Positions 36,852-48,113 of a DNA stretch of 64,000 nt are shown here, in pieces. The stretch's first letter is position 1. Each line of letters opens with the position of its first letter. The notes under the pieces were generated by a model, which was given only the letters and a program-made list of their open reading frames with translations, was not told the origin of the DNA and ran no database searches. Both the position numbers and the translations under genes were made by a program. The stretch lies in NCBI RefSeq assembly GCF_001442535.1, contig NZ_CP013141.1, forward strand, positions 3,727,847-3,791,846, in the 5' to 3' direction. Source of the DNA: Lysobacter antibioticus (lineage in GTDB: Bacteria; Pseudomonadota; Gammaproteobacteria; Xanthomonadales; Xanthomonadaceae).

Positions 36852-39164
36852 TCAGTTGAGCCAGCCGGGCACGAAGGTCTTCGGCTCTTCGGGCAGGTCC
36901 ATGTAACCGATATCAGCGCCGTCCCACTTGGCCAGGGCCAGATAAACGGCGTCGCCGCGCGGGCTCAGGCTGAATCCGTTGATCGCCGAACGCCGGCTTT
37001 GGTCCAGGCACAGGACCGACGGCGGCAACTCCGGCGAGGCGATCCGGCGCAGCAGTGACAGGCAGGTCGGCTGCTGATCGAGATAGCGCAGCTCGCCGGT
37101 CTCGGTCGCCACGTCCCAGAGCCGGTAGCGGTCGGCGACCGGCTCGCCGTCGTCGATGCGACGCACGCTGGCCGGGGTCAGGGCCAGGTCCGACTGCCAC
37201 AGCCCGGCCTCGGTCTGGCGGGTGAACAGCAGACGGTTGCGGGCGCCGTCGACGCGGACCTCGGAAACATCGGCCAGTTGGGTCAGCAGGCGCCAGGGCG
37301 TCAGCCGGCGGTCGAACAGATTCAGGCTCAGGCGGCCGTCGCCGGTGCCGGCCAGGACCAGCAGGCGATGCGGGTCGGGCAGTTGCACGGCCTGGATCGG
37401 GTCCGGCAGCGGCACCGGCAGCCGAGTGACCCGGCCACTGGCCGGGACGATCTCGTGGACCACGTTGCGGCCTTCGGCGTCCGGCCCGACCACGGTCACC
37501 CGTGCGCTGTCGCTCGACCACGACGGCGCATAACGCGTTCCGGGCTGCACGCCCTGCAGCATGCGCAGCGAATCGGGCTGGTTCATGTCGGCCCACCACA
37601 GATGGGTGCTGCCGGAGCGGTCGGAGACGAACACGATCTGGTGCGCGTCGGGGGCGATGGTCGGCAGGATGTCGCGCGCCGAGGACGGGAACAGCGGGTC
37701 GACCACGTGCACCGCGCCTTGCGAGGTGTCGCCGAGCACCACCCGGAACAGGCCGAAGTACGGCTTGCGCTGGACGAAGGCCGCGGCCGGCCGCGCCGCC
37801 GCCACCGCCGGCGCCTGCGCCGACTCGATGCCGAGGTCGCGGGCCTGGCCGGTGTCCAGGTCGAGACGGAACATGCGCGTATCGCCGTCGATCATCCGCC
37901 CGAACAGAATGTTGCGGCTGTCCGGCAACCAGTCCCAGCCGCGCACGTCGGCACTGAGATGGCTCAAGCGTTCGGCCTTGCCGCCTTCGGCCGGCAGGCG
38001 CCAGAAATCGCCCTGCGGGCTGTTGCGCACGAACACCAGCCAGCGCCCGTCCGGCGAGAACCGCGGCGACAGGTCGAGGTTGCCGGCGCCCGGTTGGTAC
38101 GGCACCGCGCGCCACTCGCCGCTGGCGAGGTCGAGCACGCGCATGCCGACGATGCCCTGCGGGGTCCACATGCTGCCGAAAATCAGGCCGCGGCCGTCGC
38201 CGGTCCAATCGAAGGTCGGCGGATTTCGCGAGTCGCAGCTGCCGACTTCGCGCTCGGCGCCGCCGTTGGCGGCGATCACCAGCACCCGGCACGACACCCC
38301 GGGTTCGAGCCGCAGGAAGGCGATCGAACGACCGTCCGGCGACCACGCCGGCGCGCTGTCCTCGGCCTGGCCGTTCGGTTGGGTGAGCTGGCGCGGCGGA
38401 GTCTGATCGGTGGTCTGCACCAGGATCGCGGTGCCGCGCTGGCCTTCGGGAATCGCCACGTAAGCCACCATCGCCGCATCGGGCGACAGGGTCGGGGCGA
38501 GCTCGAAGCCGGGCATCGAGGTGATCAGGCGATACGGGCGAGGCGTATTGGTCGCGCGCGCCGGATCGACCGCCGGTGCGGCCGCCTGCGATTGCGTCTG
38601 GCGCGCGAGCGACCACCACACCAGGCCGCCGACCAGGCCGATCACCAGCGCGATCACGCCGACGATCGAACGCCAGGTGCCGCGCGGACGCGGGTGGCTC
38701 GGCAAGGGCACCGGTTCGACGCGCTCGTCGATCAACGCCGCCGGTGCGGTCGATATTTCAACGTCGTCGGCTGGCTCGTGGTGCGTGGAGGCCGCGCTCT
38801 CCTGCGGCAGCCATTCGACCTCGGCCAGCAGGCGGTAGCCGTTCTTGGCGATGGTCTCGATGTAGCGCGGATTACCGCGGTCTTCGTCGAAGGCCTTGCG
38901 CAGTTGGGTGATGGCCTGGGTGACCACGTCGTCGGTCGGCAAGGTGTCGGGCCAGACCTCGGTCAGCAGCGCGTCGCGGCTGACCACCCGGTCGGCGTGT
39001 TCGACGAGCACCAGCAGCACGCCCATCGATTTGGGCGTGATGCGGCGAGGCCGACGGGCGCCCGGTGCGCGGATCTCGCGCAAGGGGATGTCGACCAGGC
39101 ACTCCCCCACCCGCAGCTGCTCGGCGGGCGGAGTCGGTAACGATGGCTCGTGAATTCGCGGCAT
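36852..39164 (-). CDS. CadC-like membrane transcriptional regulator with beta-propeller
   Basis: A 770-residue one-component regulator. Residues about 15-110 are an OmpR/PhoB-type winged helix (LLVLVEHADRVVSRDALLTE, VVTQAITQLRKAF, YIETIAKNGYRLLAEV). One transmembrane helix (SIVGVIALVIGLVGGLVWW) follows near residue 175. The periplasmic part, about 540 residues, is a TolB/WD40-like propeller with repeats such as SPDGRSIAFLRLE and SPDGRWLVFVRN. ToxR- and CadC-type proteins sense an outside signal and activate genes directly from the membrane. The regulated genes cannot be read here. About 265 bases lie upstream. Confidence 0.9.
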   Translation of the reverse strand: MPRIHEPSLPTPPAEQLRVGECLVDIPLREIRAPGARRPRRITPKSMGVLLVLVEHADRVVSRDALLTEVWPDTLPTDDVVTQAITQLRKAFDEDRGNPRYIETIAKNGYRLLAEVEWLPQESAASTHHEPADDVEISTAPAALIDERVEPVPLPSHPRPRGTWRSIVGVIALVIGLVGGLVWWSLARQTQSQAAAPAVDPARATNTPRPYRLITSMPGFELAPTLSPDAAMVAYVAIPEGQRGTAILVQTTDQTPPRQLTQPNGQAEDSAPAWSPDGRSIAFLRLEPGVSCRVLVIAANGGAEREVGSCDSRNPPTFDWTGDGRGLIFGSMWTPQGIVGMRVLDLASGEWRAVPYQPGAGNLDLSPRFSPDGRWLVFVRNSPQGDFWRLPAEGGKAERLSHLSADVRGWDWLPDSRNILFGRMIDGDTRMFRLDLDTGQARDLGIESAQAPAVAAARPAAAFVQRKPYFGLFRVVLGDTSQGAVHVVDPLFPSSARDILPTIAPDAHQIVFVSDRSGSTHLWWADMNQPDSLRMLQGVQPGTRYAPSWSSDSARVTVVGPDAEGRNVVHEIVPASGRVTRLPVPLPDPIQAVQLPDPHRLLVLAGTGDGRLSLNLFDRRLTPWRLLTQLADVSEVRVDGARNRLLFTRQTEAGLWQSDLALTPASVRRIDDGEPVADRYRLWDVATETGELRYLDQQPTCLSLLRRIASPELPPSVLCLDQSRRSAINGFSLSPRGDAVYLALAKWDGADIGYMDLPEEPKTFVPGWLN

Positions 39165-39429
39165 GAATCCTGCTGATGATGCGCACTCGCCCGCCGCCGG
39201 TCATGTGCCTGAACGCATGGGCGGCGAAACGACAAACCGACATATCCGGCATGGCGCGATGGCGCAATCGGAAAAGCGCGTTGGAACCGCCTATTCTAGC
39301 GTCCGCGAAGCTGAGCCGGACCTGTTCGAGTGACGCAGGCGGCCTCAAACCGGCCAAAACACCGGAACGTATCGTTCCAAAAGGGCCCAAGACCCGTGCA
39401 ATGCCCTGTAACGCGAGGGTGTTAAGGCC

Positions 39430-40116
39430 TCACGGCCGGTCGTTGCGCAGGATGGTCAGGCCGATCAGGCGCGAGACCACTGCGGCGATGTAGCCGACCC
39501 CGGCGAGCTGCTCGAACATGGTCAGCACCCGCGCCGCCGGGCTGATCGGCAGGATGTCGCCAAGGCCGACCGCCGACAGATTGGTGAAGCTCAGGAACAG
39601 CAGCTCGAGCCAGGTGCGCGGCTCGCCCGGGCGTTCGGCGCCGATGAAACTGCCCGGGTACCAGGCCTGGCAGACCAGGAAGGCGTAGGCGAAGCCCCAG
39701 GCCAGCAGGGTGAAGGTCGCGCCAGCGGCGAACAGCTCGTCGGCGGTCACCCGGTGGTCGCTCATCATGTACGCGATCAGGGCGCTGGCCGCGTAGAAGT
39801 ACAGCGCCGCCTCCAGCGCCGAGGAAGCGATCAACAGACCGGGGCTGGCGTACAGCACCGACAACACCGACAGCACGAACGCCGGCACCGCGATGATCCA
39901 GGCGATCCATTTGATCGCCGGGCTGCGGTTGACCACCCATACCGCCAACGCCAGCACCAATACGCCGAACGCGCCGAACACCACCCGTCCGCCGCCGGCG
40001 GGCTCGAACAAGGGGTAGACGAGCAGGCTCAGCAGCTGCGCCGCGAGCAGGAAGGCCGAGGGGTGGCGTCGCGCATGGACGCGCCATTTGAGGGAGGTGT
40101 AGCTGCGGTCGCTCAT
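39430..40116 (-). CDS. Two-helix pore ion channel protein
   Basis: The 228-residue membrane protein has five or six hydrophobic segments, with the last two flanking a pore loop of the Ion_trans_2 type. The selectivity filter reads LSAVGLGDILP where potassium channels have TVGYGD, so selectivity is probably for monovalent cations but is not assured. No cytoplasmic RCK or cyclic-nucleotide domain follows. The start MSDRSYTSLKWR at 40116 begins just before the first basic segment. Confidence 0.85.
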   Translation of the reverse strand: MSDRSYTSLKWRVHARRHPSAFLLAAQLLSLLVYPLFEPAGGGRVVFGAFGVLVLALAVWVVNRSPAIKWIAWIIAVPAFVLSVLSVLYASPGLLIASSALEAALYFYAASALIAYMMSDHRVTADELFAAGATFTLLAWGFAYAFLVCQAWYPGSFIGAERPGEPRTWLELLFLSFTNLSAVGLGDILPISPAARVLTMFEQLAGVGYIAAVVSRLIGLTILRNDRP

Positions 40117-40448
40117 GCGGCGAGAGTGTGCAGGACTTGGCGGACGGCGCACAGAGGGGTGAGCGCGCAACCGCTTCAAGGGTAGCAGCGGCGCGGGCCG
40201 CGCCCCACCGAAGAGGCCGAATACCACGCCAGCCTCCGCAGCGGCAGGCATCCGGATCGCACTCGACCAGAGCCGTGGGACTTCGGGGCTTCGGGACTTC
40301 GGGGCTTCGGGGCTTCGGTTACTGCGCTTTCGTACGACGCTTCGGTTGGTCGCGGCTTACGCCGCTCCTACAGGAGAAGCGGCGCGATGTTGGAAATCCA
40401 GCGCGACGCCATCGCGTCGCGCCGGACCTTCTCGACGATCCGCGACGA
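40117..40448. repeat. Repeat-bearing intergenic region
   Basis: The 330 bases between the channel and thiC hold no gene. An 8-bp tandem repeat of CTTCGGGG/CTTCGGGA lies at 40281-40318. A REP palindrome of the same family as 9581 and 15169 lies at 40348-40372 (GGTCGCGGCTTACGCCGCTC plus CTACA). Confidence 0.75.
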
Positions 40449-42362
<1,914 letters not shown>

Positions 42363-42418
42363 TCATTCGAGCCGGGACGAAGCGGGCGGCGCGCGGACGC
42401 GCTGAAGGCGCCTCCGGC

Positions 42419-42511
42419 GAAGCTTCCCTACGGCGGTCTAAACCGCATCAGGTTCGAAGGGTCTGTCTCAACCACCGGGCCGTTCAGGCCATCGGCGGTA
42501 CCCCCGCTTCA
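42419..42511 (-). promoter_or_regulatory. TPP riboswitch (THI element)
   Basis: On the minus strand the conserved TPP aptamer is plain: GCGGGGGTACC at the 5' side, GTTGAGACAGACCCTTCGAA in the middle, and CCTGATGCGGTTTAGACCGC then CGTAGGGAAGC at the 3' side. P1 is formed by GAAGC at each end (42507-42511 with 42419-42423). It lies in the 5' leader of thiC. The expression platform between it and the start is not resolved, so control of transcription or of translation cannot be told apart. Confidence 0.93.
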
Positions 42512-42621
42512 ACGCGCATTAGACATGGAAACCGGCGACGGCGCCAATCCGGCCGGGCCGCGGGCGGTGCCCGGCGACGGCCGCGATTGCCCGCGATGAC
42601 CGGGCCGGCTAGGGTTCGGCG

Positions 42622-43284
42622 ATGAAACCGACCCTGCCGCGCCGACGCGCCCACCTCCTGCCCGCCCTTGCCGCGCTCGTCGCGGCCCCGCTGGCCCTGG
42701 CCCTGTCCGCCTGCGCCGGCCCGGCCGCGAAGCCCGGCCCCGGCATCGCCGCGACCACCGCCACAACGACGGCCACCCGCTCCGATCTGCTCGACCGCCT
42801 GCGCCCGTTGTGCGGCAAGGCCTTCGCCGGGCGCGTCGTCGTCGACACGCCCAAGAGCGCCGACGACCCTTTCGCCGGCAAGCCGCTGGTCATGCACGTC
42901 CGCGAATGCAGCGCGAACGAAATCCGGGTGCCGTTCCATGTCGGCGACGACCGCTCGCGCACCTGGGTGCTGCGCGACGACGGCACGCGCTTTAACCTCA
43001 AGCACGATCATCGCCACGCCGACGGCAGCGCCGATGCGATGACGCTTTACGGCGGCGATTGGCGCGAGTCGCCGCGCGCCGGTCGCTACGAGTTTCCCGC
43101 CGACGACGAAAGCAAGGCCTTGTTCGGCAAGCTCGGCCGCGCGGTCTCGATTCCCAATGTCTGGGCGATCGAGATCGACGAGCGCCGCTTCGTCTACGAG
43201 CTCGCCCGCCCGGGGCGATTGTTCCGGGTCGAATTCGACTTGACCCAACCGGTGCCGGCACCTGCGCCGCCGTGGGGCAGCTAA
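42622..43284 (+). CDS. Lipoprotein of unknown function
   Basis: A 220-residue protein with a lipoprotein signal ending in the lipobox ALSAC near residue 30. The mature part has CGKAFAGRVVVDTPKSADDP, then a beta-rich block (WVLRDDGTRFNLKHDHRHAD) and two cysteines (LCGK, ECSA). I recognise no family name, but it reads as an intact envelope protein and resembles conserved hypotheticals in which the name is unknown to me. It starts soon after the divergent thiC leader. Confidence 0.75.
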   Translation: MKPTLPRRRAHLLPALAALVAAPLALALSACAGPAAKPGPGIAATTATTTATRSDLLDRLRPLCGKAFAGRVVVDTPKSADDPFAGKPLVMHVRECSANEIRVPFHVGDDRSRTWVLRDDGTRFNLKHDHRHADGSADAMTLYGGDWRESPRAGRYEFPADDESKALFGKLGRAVSIPNVWAIEIDERRFVYELARPGRLFRVEFDLTQPVPAPAPPWGS

Positions 43285-43426
43285 GCAACGTCTGACACAC
43301 CGACACTCGCCAGGCCACGCCGGCTGGCGATAATGCGCAGCCGCTCCTTTCGTGATCGTGCTGCGCGCACGCCCATGACCCGCCGATGCCTTCGCCTCGG
43401 TCCATCGCCCACACGGATGCCACGCC

Positions 43427-43975
43427 ATGAACCTGTTGCGCCACCTGCTGCCCGTCGCCTTACTGCTAGCCTCGCCGTGCGCCTTGGCCGCCGATTTCGT
43501 CGTCGAAAGCCCCGACATCCGCGACGGCGACACGATCGACGCGCGCTACGTGTTCAACGGTTTCGGCTGCAAGGGCGGCAATCAGTCGCCGGCGCTGGCC
43601 TGGCACAACCCGCCGGCCGGCACCCGCAGTTTCGCGGTCACCGTGCACGACCCCGACGCCGCGGGCGGCAAGGGCTGGTGGCATTGGGTGGTGGTCAACA
43701 TCCCGGCCAAGGCCACGTTTCTCGACAGCGGCGCGAGCGCGGTTGCGAAGGCCTTCCCGCCGGGCGCCGTGCAGACCCGCAACGATTTCGGCAAGCCCGG
43801 TTATGCCGGGCCCTGCCCGCCCGCGGGCACCACGCATCGCTACGAATTCACCGTGTGGGCGCTCAAGGTCGACAAACTCAAGGTCGACACCAATGCCGGC
43901 GGCGCCCTGGCCGCCTTCATGCTGCGGGACCACGTCATCGGCCAGGCCCGGATCACCGCAAACTACGGCCGCTGA
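43427..43975 (+). CDS. YbhB/YbcL family PEBP-like protein
   Basis: The 182-residue protein has a signal peptide (LPVALLLASPCALAAD) and the phosphatidylethanolamine-binding protein fold. Diagnostic stretches are NGFGCKGGNQSPALAWHNPP, FAVTVHDPDA and WWHWVVVNIP, then the GYAGPCPPAGTTHRYEFTVW strand. Bacterial members are periplasmic or cytoplasmic small-ligand binders without a settled role. The signal peptide places this one in the periplasm. The start MNLLRHLLPV at 43427 is the first before the signal. Confidence 0.92.
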   Translation: MNLLRHLLPVALLLASPCALAADFVVESPDIRDGDTIDARYVFNGFGCKGGNQSPALAWHNPPAGTRSFAVTVHDPDAAGGKGWWHWVVVNIPAKATFLDSGASAVAKAFPPGAVQTRNDFGKPGYAGPCPPAGTTHRYEFTVWALKVDKLKVDTNAGGALAAFMLRDHVIGQARITANYGR

Positions 43976-44080
43976 GTCCGCGCCGGCGCCTCCCCGCGCC
44001 GGGGGCCGGCGCCCGGCTGGGGGAGAGGGCCCCGGGCAGCGGCCGATTCCGCCGTTCGCCACATTCCTGCCGGCCCCCAC

Positions 44081-44110
44081 TTGACGCGCCGCACAACGGC
44101 GGGTTATTGC
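44081..44110 (+). promoter_or_regulatory. Candidate thr operon promoter
   Basis: TTGACG at 44081-44086 and a weak TATTGC at 44105-44110 have an 18-bp spacer. Transcription would start at about 44117, the A of an ATG in frame with the threonine-rich leader. The -35 box is good, and the -10 box matches only partly. Confidence 0.45.
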
Positions 44111-44116
44111 TAGCCC

Positions 44117-44254
44117 ATGCACCCCGCCTTCGCCATCGCCCGCAACGTCTCGACCCGGCCGCAAGGCGGGGTATCGGCGATTGCGTCGATGTCGATTACC
44201 ACCACCGGTACCGGTACCACCTCTCACAAGGTGCGGACGGGCGTGTCCAGCTAA
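44117..44254 (+). CDS. thrL: thr operon leader peptide
   Basis: A short reading frame of 45 residues ends MSITTTGTGTTSHKVRTGVS plus S, with six threonine codons and one isoleucine codon clustered at 44195-44221. Translation could begin at 44117, at the predicted transcription start, or at the inner ATG 44189, which gives 21 residues, the length of the E. coli thr leader. No ribosome site is strong. A run of regulatory codons 85 bases before thrA, followed by two competing hairpins, is the classic attenuation layout. Low aminoacylated threonine tRNA would stall the ribosome there. Confidence 0.75.
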   Translation: MHPAFAIARNVSTRPQGGVSAIASMSITTTGTGTTSHKVRTGVSS

Positions 44255-44289
44255 TCGACCACGCCGCTCCGCACCCGACCAGGGTGCGG
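44230..44289 (+). promoter_or_regulatory. thr attenuator: mutually exclusive hairpins
   Basis: Segment 2 (44230-44245, GGTGCGGACGGGCGTG) pairs with segment 3 (44260-44275, CACGCCGCTCCGCACC), giving the antiterminator. Segment 3 (CCGCACCC, 44269-44276) instead pairs with segment 4 (GGGTGCGG, 44282-44289). Segment 2 overlaps the end of the leader peptide, so translation to its stop frees the 3:4 stem. The 3:4 hairpin has no T tract, so termination may be Rho-aided or the control may act differently. Confidence 0.65.
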
Positions 44290-44339
44290 GCTGCCAGCCT
44301 CACCCGAACCGGGACACGGAGCTCCATCAGGAGTTTTCC

Positions 44340-46931
44340 ATGTCGTCCGCTCAACCTCAGCCCGCTCTAGACGACCAGCCCGAAGCGGCTGGCTCCGACG
44401 CCGAAGCGTCCAAACCGGCGCAAGCCTTCTCGCCGCCCATGCAGGGCTCGGCCTATGCGCCGGTGCGCGCGCCCGCACGCCATGCCCACAAATTCGGGGG
44501 CAGCAGCCTGGCCGACGCCGGCCGTTACCGCATCGCCGCCGGCCTGCTCGACGACGGCGCACCGCAACGAGTGGTGGTGGTCTCGGCGATGCAGGGCGTC
44601 ACCGATGCGCTGGTCGCCCTGGTCGCCAGCGCCCGCGCCGGCCAGGACTGGGTACCGGCCTGGTCCGACCTGCGCCAGCGTCACCTCGACACCGCCGACA
44701 CACTCGACGGCCAACACCGTCACGGCGCGCACGCGGCGATCGATGCCGAGTTCGACAGCCTGCGCGCGGCGCTCGAAGCGCTCGCGACCGCCTCCGACGG
44801 CGCCTACGCCGATGCCCTGCCCGGCCTCGGCGAAGTTCTGTCCTCCTACCTCATGCATGCCGCACTCGGCGGCGAAGCCGCGGGCTGGGCGCGGCTCGAC
44901 GCGCGCGAGGTGCTGGTGGTGCATCCGGGCGAGATGGGTGTCGGCGTTGATTGGGCGCTGAGCCGCGCGCGCCTCGCCGACTGGCGCAAACAGCATGCCG
45001 ACAACGACGTCGTCGTTACCGGTTTCGTCGCCCGCGACGGCCAGGGCCGCGACACCACGCTCGGCCGCAACGGCAGCGACTACTCCGCGGCGATCTTCGC
45101 CAACCTGTTCGACGCCGATGCGCTGACGATCTGGACCGACGTCGACGGCGTGCTGTCGGCCGACCCGCGCCTGGTGCCCGATGCGGTGTGCCTGCCGACC
45201 ATGTCGTATGCCGAGGCCTGCGAACTCGCTTATTTCGGCGCCAAGGTCCTGCATCCGCAGACACTGGCGCCGGTGCAACAACGCGGCATCCCGCTGCGCA
45301 TCCGCAACACCCGCAATCCGCAGGCACCCGGCACCTTGATCAGCCTGGTATCGGAACCCGATGCCGCGCCGGTCAAAGGCCTGAGCCTGGTCCACGACCT
45401 GGCGGTGCTGGAACTGATCGGCAACGGCATGGTCGGCGTGCCCGGCACCGCCGAACGCCTGTTCGGCGCGCTGCGCAGCGCCGGCGTATCGGTGACGATG
45501 ATTTCGCAGGGCTCGTCCGAGCATTCGATCTGTTGCGTGGTGCGCGCCGACCAGGCCGCGCGCGGCCGCGACGCCATCGTCGCCGCCTTCGCCGATGCCA
45601 TGGCCGACGGCCAGGCCCAGGAGGTCACCGTCACCCCGGACATCTGCGTGCTCGCCGCGGTCGGCGACGGCATGGTCGGCACGCCCGGCGTCGCCGCCCA
45701 GCTGTTCGACGGCCTGGCCAAGGCGCGCATCAATCTGCGTGCGATCGCCCAGGGCGCCGGCGAGCGCAACATCTCGGTCGCGATCGCCGCGCGCGATGCC
45801 ACCCGCGCCCTGCGCGCGGCGCATTCGGCGTTCTGGCTGTCGCCGCATTGCCTGTCGATCGGGTTGATCGGCCCCGGCAAGGTCGGCCGCGCCCTGCTCG
45901 CGCAATTGCACGAAGCGCAATCGCGTTTCCAACGCGACAGCCGCCACAACAAGGTCGACCTGCGCCTGCGCGCGATCGCCGACAGCCGCCGAATGCACCT
46001 CGCGCCGCGCGCGATGGCCTTCGACGACGCCCATGAAGCGCTGGCCGGCGACGGCGTGGAAACCCTGGCGCTGGAGCGCTTCGCCGCGCACGTACGCGCC
46101 GAACACATCCCGCATGCGTTGATCGTCGACTGCAGCGGCAGCGATGCGGTCGCCGCGTTCTATCCGCAATGGATCGCCGCCGGCATCCATATCGTCACGC
46201 CGAGCAAGCACGCCGGTTCCGGCCCGTTGGCGCGCTACGAGGCCATCCGCGAGGCCGAGCGCAGCGGCGGCCAGTTCCGCTACGAAGCCACGGTCGGCGC
46301 CGGCCTGCCGGTGATCCAGACCCTGCGCTCGCTGCTCGACACCGGCGACGAACTGACCGAAGTCGAAGGCATTCTCTCGGGCACGCTGGCCTGGTTGTTC
46401 AACCGCTACGACGGCCAGACCGCGTTCTCCGAACTGGTGCGCGAAGCGCATGCGCTGGGTTACACCGAACCCGATCCGCGCGACGACCTGTCCGGCACCG
46501 ATGTCGCCCGCAAGCTGGTGATCCTCGCCCGCGAAGCCGGTCGCGCCCTGTCGCTCGACCAGATCGAAGTCGAGAGCCTGGTGCCGGAAGCGCTGCGCAG
46601 CGTATCGAAGGAAGAATTCTTCGAGCGCCTGCACGAACTCGATGCGCCGCTGCAGCAGCGCTTCGACGCCGCCCGTGCCGCCGGCCTCAGCCTGCGTTAC
46701 CTCGCCCGCCTCGATCGCGAAGGCCGCGCCAGCGTCGGCGTGGTCTCGCCGCCGCCGGGCCACGCCGCCTTGCACGGCGCGCTCACCGACAATCTGATCC
46801 AGTTCCGCACCCGCCGTTACGCCGATAATCCGCTGGTGGTGCAAGGCCCCGGCGCGGGCCCGGACGTCACCGCCGCCGGCGTCTTCGGCGACTTGCTGAC
46901 GATCGCGCAAACCCTTGGAGCCCGTGCATGA
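44340..46931 (+). CDS. thrA: Bifunctional aspartokinase / homoserine dehydrogenase
   Basis: An 863-residue fusion. After a variable 50-residue lead, the aspartokinase domain begins [14 protein letters not shown] and contains [19 protein letters not shown] and [15 protein letters not shown]. Two ACT-like allosteric domains follow (about 360-500, with [20 protein letters not shown] and [19 protein letters not shown]). The homoserine dehydrogenase domain starts [15 protein letters not shown] and has the VTPSKH-type [11 protein letters not shown] and [13 protein letters not shown]. It makes homoserine from aspartate, with threonine as the expected feedback inhibitor. AGGAG precedes the start. It overlaps thrB by 4 bases. 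Confidence 0.96.
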   Translation: MSSAQPQPALDDQPEAAGSDAEASKPAQAFSPPMQGSAYAPVRAPARHAHKFGGSSLADAGRYRIAAGLLDDGAPQRVVVVSAMQGVTDALVALVASARAGQDWVPAWSDLRQRHLDTADTLDGQHRHGAHAAIDAEFDSLRAALEALATASDGAYADALPGLGEVLSSYLMHAALGGEAAGWARLDAREVLVVHPGEMGVGVDWALSRARLADWRKQHADNDVVVTGFVARDGQGRDTTLGRNGSDYSAAIFANLFDADALTIWTDVDGVLSADPRLVPDAVCLPTMSYAEACELAYFGAKVLHPQTLAPVQQRGIPLRIRNTRNPQAPGTLISLVSEPDAAPVKGLSLVHDLAVLELIGNGMVGVPGTAERLFGALRSAGVSVTMISQGSSEHSICCVVRADQAARGRDAIVAAFADAMADGQAQEVTVTPDICVLAAVGDGMVGTPGVAAQLFDGLAKARINLRAIAQGAGERNISVAIAARDATRALRAAHSAFWLSPHCLSIGLIGPGKVGRALLAQLHEAQSRFQRDSRHNKVDLRLRAIADSRRMHLAPRAMAFDDAHEALAGDGVETLALERFAAHVRAEHIPHALIVDCSGSDAVAAFYPQWIAAGIHIVTPSKHAGSGPLARYEAIREAERSGGQFRYEATVGAGLPVIQTLRSLLDTGDELTEVEGILSGTLAWLFNRYDGQTAFSELVREAHALGYTEPDPRDDLSGTDVARKLVILAREAGRALSLDQIEVESLVPEALRSVSKEEFFERLHELDAPLQQRFDAARAAGLSLRYLARLDREGRASVGVVSPPPGHAALHGALTDNLIQFRTRRYADNPLVVQGPGAGPDVTAAGVFGDLLTIAQTLGARA

Positions 46932-47920
46932 GCGCCGCTTTTTCTTCCGCCTCCTCTTCCGCTTCGTCCGCCTCCGACGCGGCCGCGCAGCGGCGCCAGG
47001 CCAGCGCGTTCGCGCCGGCCAGCGTCGGCAACATCGGCGTGGGCTTCGACCTGCTCGGGCATTCGATCGAAGGGCCGCGCGACGTCGCCACGGTGCGTCG
47101 CATCGATGCGCCCGAAGTACGCATCCGCGCGATCCGCGGCGACGTGCCCGGCGCCGACTCGCTGCCGCTGGAAGCCGCGCGCAATACCGCCGGCCAGGCC
47201 TTGATCGCGCTGCGCGAAAAACTCGGCCTCGGCCACGGCTTCGAACTCGAACTCGACAAGGGCATACCGCTCGGCTCCGGCCTCGGCGGCTCGGCGGCGT
47301 CCTGCGTCGCCGCGCTGGTCGCGGCCAATGCGGTGCTCGCGCAACCGCTGTCGCGCGATGCGCTGTACGAATTCGCCCTCGACGGCGAATCGGTGTCGAG
47401 CGGCAGCCGCCACGGCGACAACGTCGCGCCGATGCTGTTGGGCGGCGTGGTCATGGCGACCTCGACGCGGATGATTCCGCTGTCGGTGCCCGACTGGCTG
47501 TACGCGGTCGTCGTGCATCCGGACCAGGTGTTGGAAACGCGGCGCGCCCGCGCCGTACTCGCCGATCCGTATGCGCTGGCGTTGGTGGTGAAGCAAAGCG
47601 CGCACCTGGCCTTGTTCCTGACCGGTTTGCAGCGCGGCGATGCCGGCTTGTTGCGCGAAGGCCTGGTCGACCTGCTGGTCGAACCGCGTCGCGCCCCGTT
47701 GATCCCCGGCTTCGCCGCGGTCAAAGCGGCGGCGCTCGATCACGGCGCGCTCGGCGCGAGCATTTCCGGCGCGGGCCCGAGTTGTTTCGCCTGGTTCGCC
47801 TCGCGCGCCGAAGCGGCCGCGGCGGCACCGGCGATGCAGCAAGCCTTCGCCGACGCCGGCTTCGATTCGCGCGCTTACGTCACGCCGGTGGCGGGACCGC
47901 GCGCGGAGGTGATCGGGTAG
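46928..47920 (+). CDS. thrB: Homoserine kinase
   Basis: The 330-residue GHMP kinase phosphorylates homoserine. After a low-complexity serine/alanine start it shows [20 protein letters not shown], the ATP loop [17 protein letters not shown], and a C-terminal [13 protein letters not shown]. The first four bases overlap the thrA stop (ATGA), so the two are coupled. A family start at the APASVGN segment would omit the first 28 residues, but no better start codon is seen. Confidence 0.96.
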   Translation: MSAAFSSASSSASSASDAAAQRRQASAFAPASVGNIGVGFDLLGHSIEGPRDVATVRRIDAPEVRIRAIRGDVPGADSLPLEAARNTAGQALIALREKLGLGHGFELELDKGIPLGSGLGGSAASCVAALVAANAVLAQPLSRDALYEFALDGESVSSGSRHGDNVAPMLLGGVVMATSTRMIPLSVPDWLYAVVVHPDQVLETRRARAVLADPYALALVVKQSAHLALFLTGLQRGDAGLLREGLVDLLVEPRRAPLIPGFAAVKAAALDHGALGASISGAGPSCFAWFASRAEAAAAAPAMQQAFADAGFDSRAYVTPVAGPRAEVIG

Positions 47921-47930
47921 GGATGCGGCA

Positions 47931-48075
47931 GAGCAAATCCCCCCTGCCCCCCTTTGTCAAAGGGGGGAGTAGCAACGGCAACGGCAAACGCTTCCGGCTT
48001 TCACCTACTTCCTGCTGCCACCTATTCGACGTGCTTGTCTTCCCCCGTTGAGAAAGGGGGATCGAGGGGGCTGCC
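47931..48075. repeat. C-rich repeats, copies 2 and 3 (inverted pair)
   Basis: Copy 2 (47931-47969) runs GAGCAAATCCCCCCTGCCCC then CCTTTGTCAAAGG and a G run. Copy 3 (48041-48075) is inverted: TCCCCCGTTGAGAAAGGGGG then ATCGAGGGGGCTGCC. They bracket about 70 bases holding AGCAACGGCAACGGC. Folding could form a large hairpin in the thrB-thrC mRNA and affect thrC expression. Confidence 0.6.
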
Positions 48076-48113
48076 CTCCTTACAAACACCGCACTCACTC
48101 ACCCGGACATCGC

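Noticed and set aside
42440..42480. tRNA-like GGTTCGAAGGG sequence
   Set aside because: It belongs to the TPP riboswitch (GACCCTTCGAACCTGAT on the other strand); no tRNA cloverleaf is present.
42509..43533. Minus-strand frame of 349 codons opposite the lipoprotein gene
   Set aside because: It is a shadow frame; the plus strand has a lipobox and a coherent small protein.
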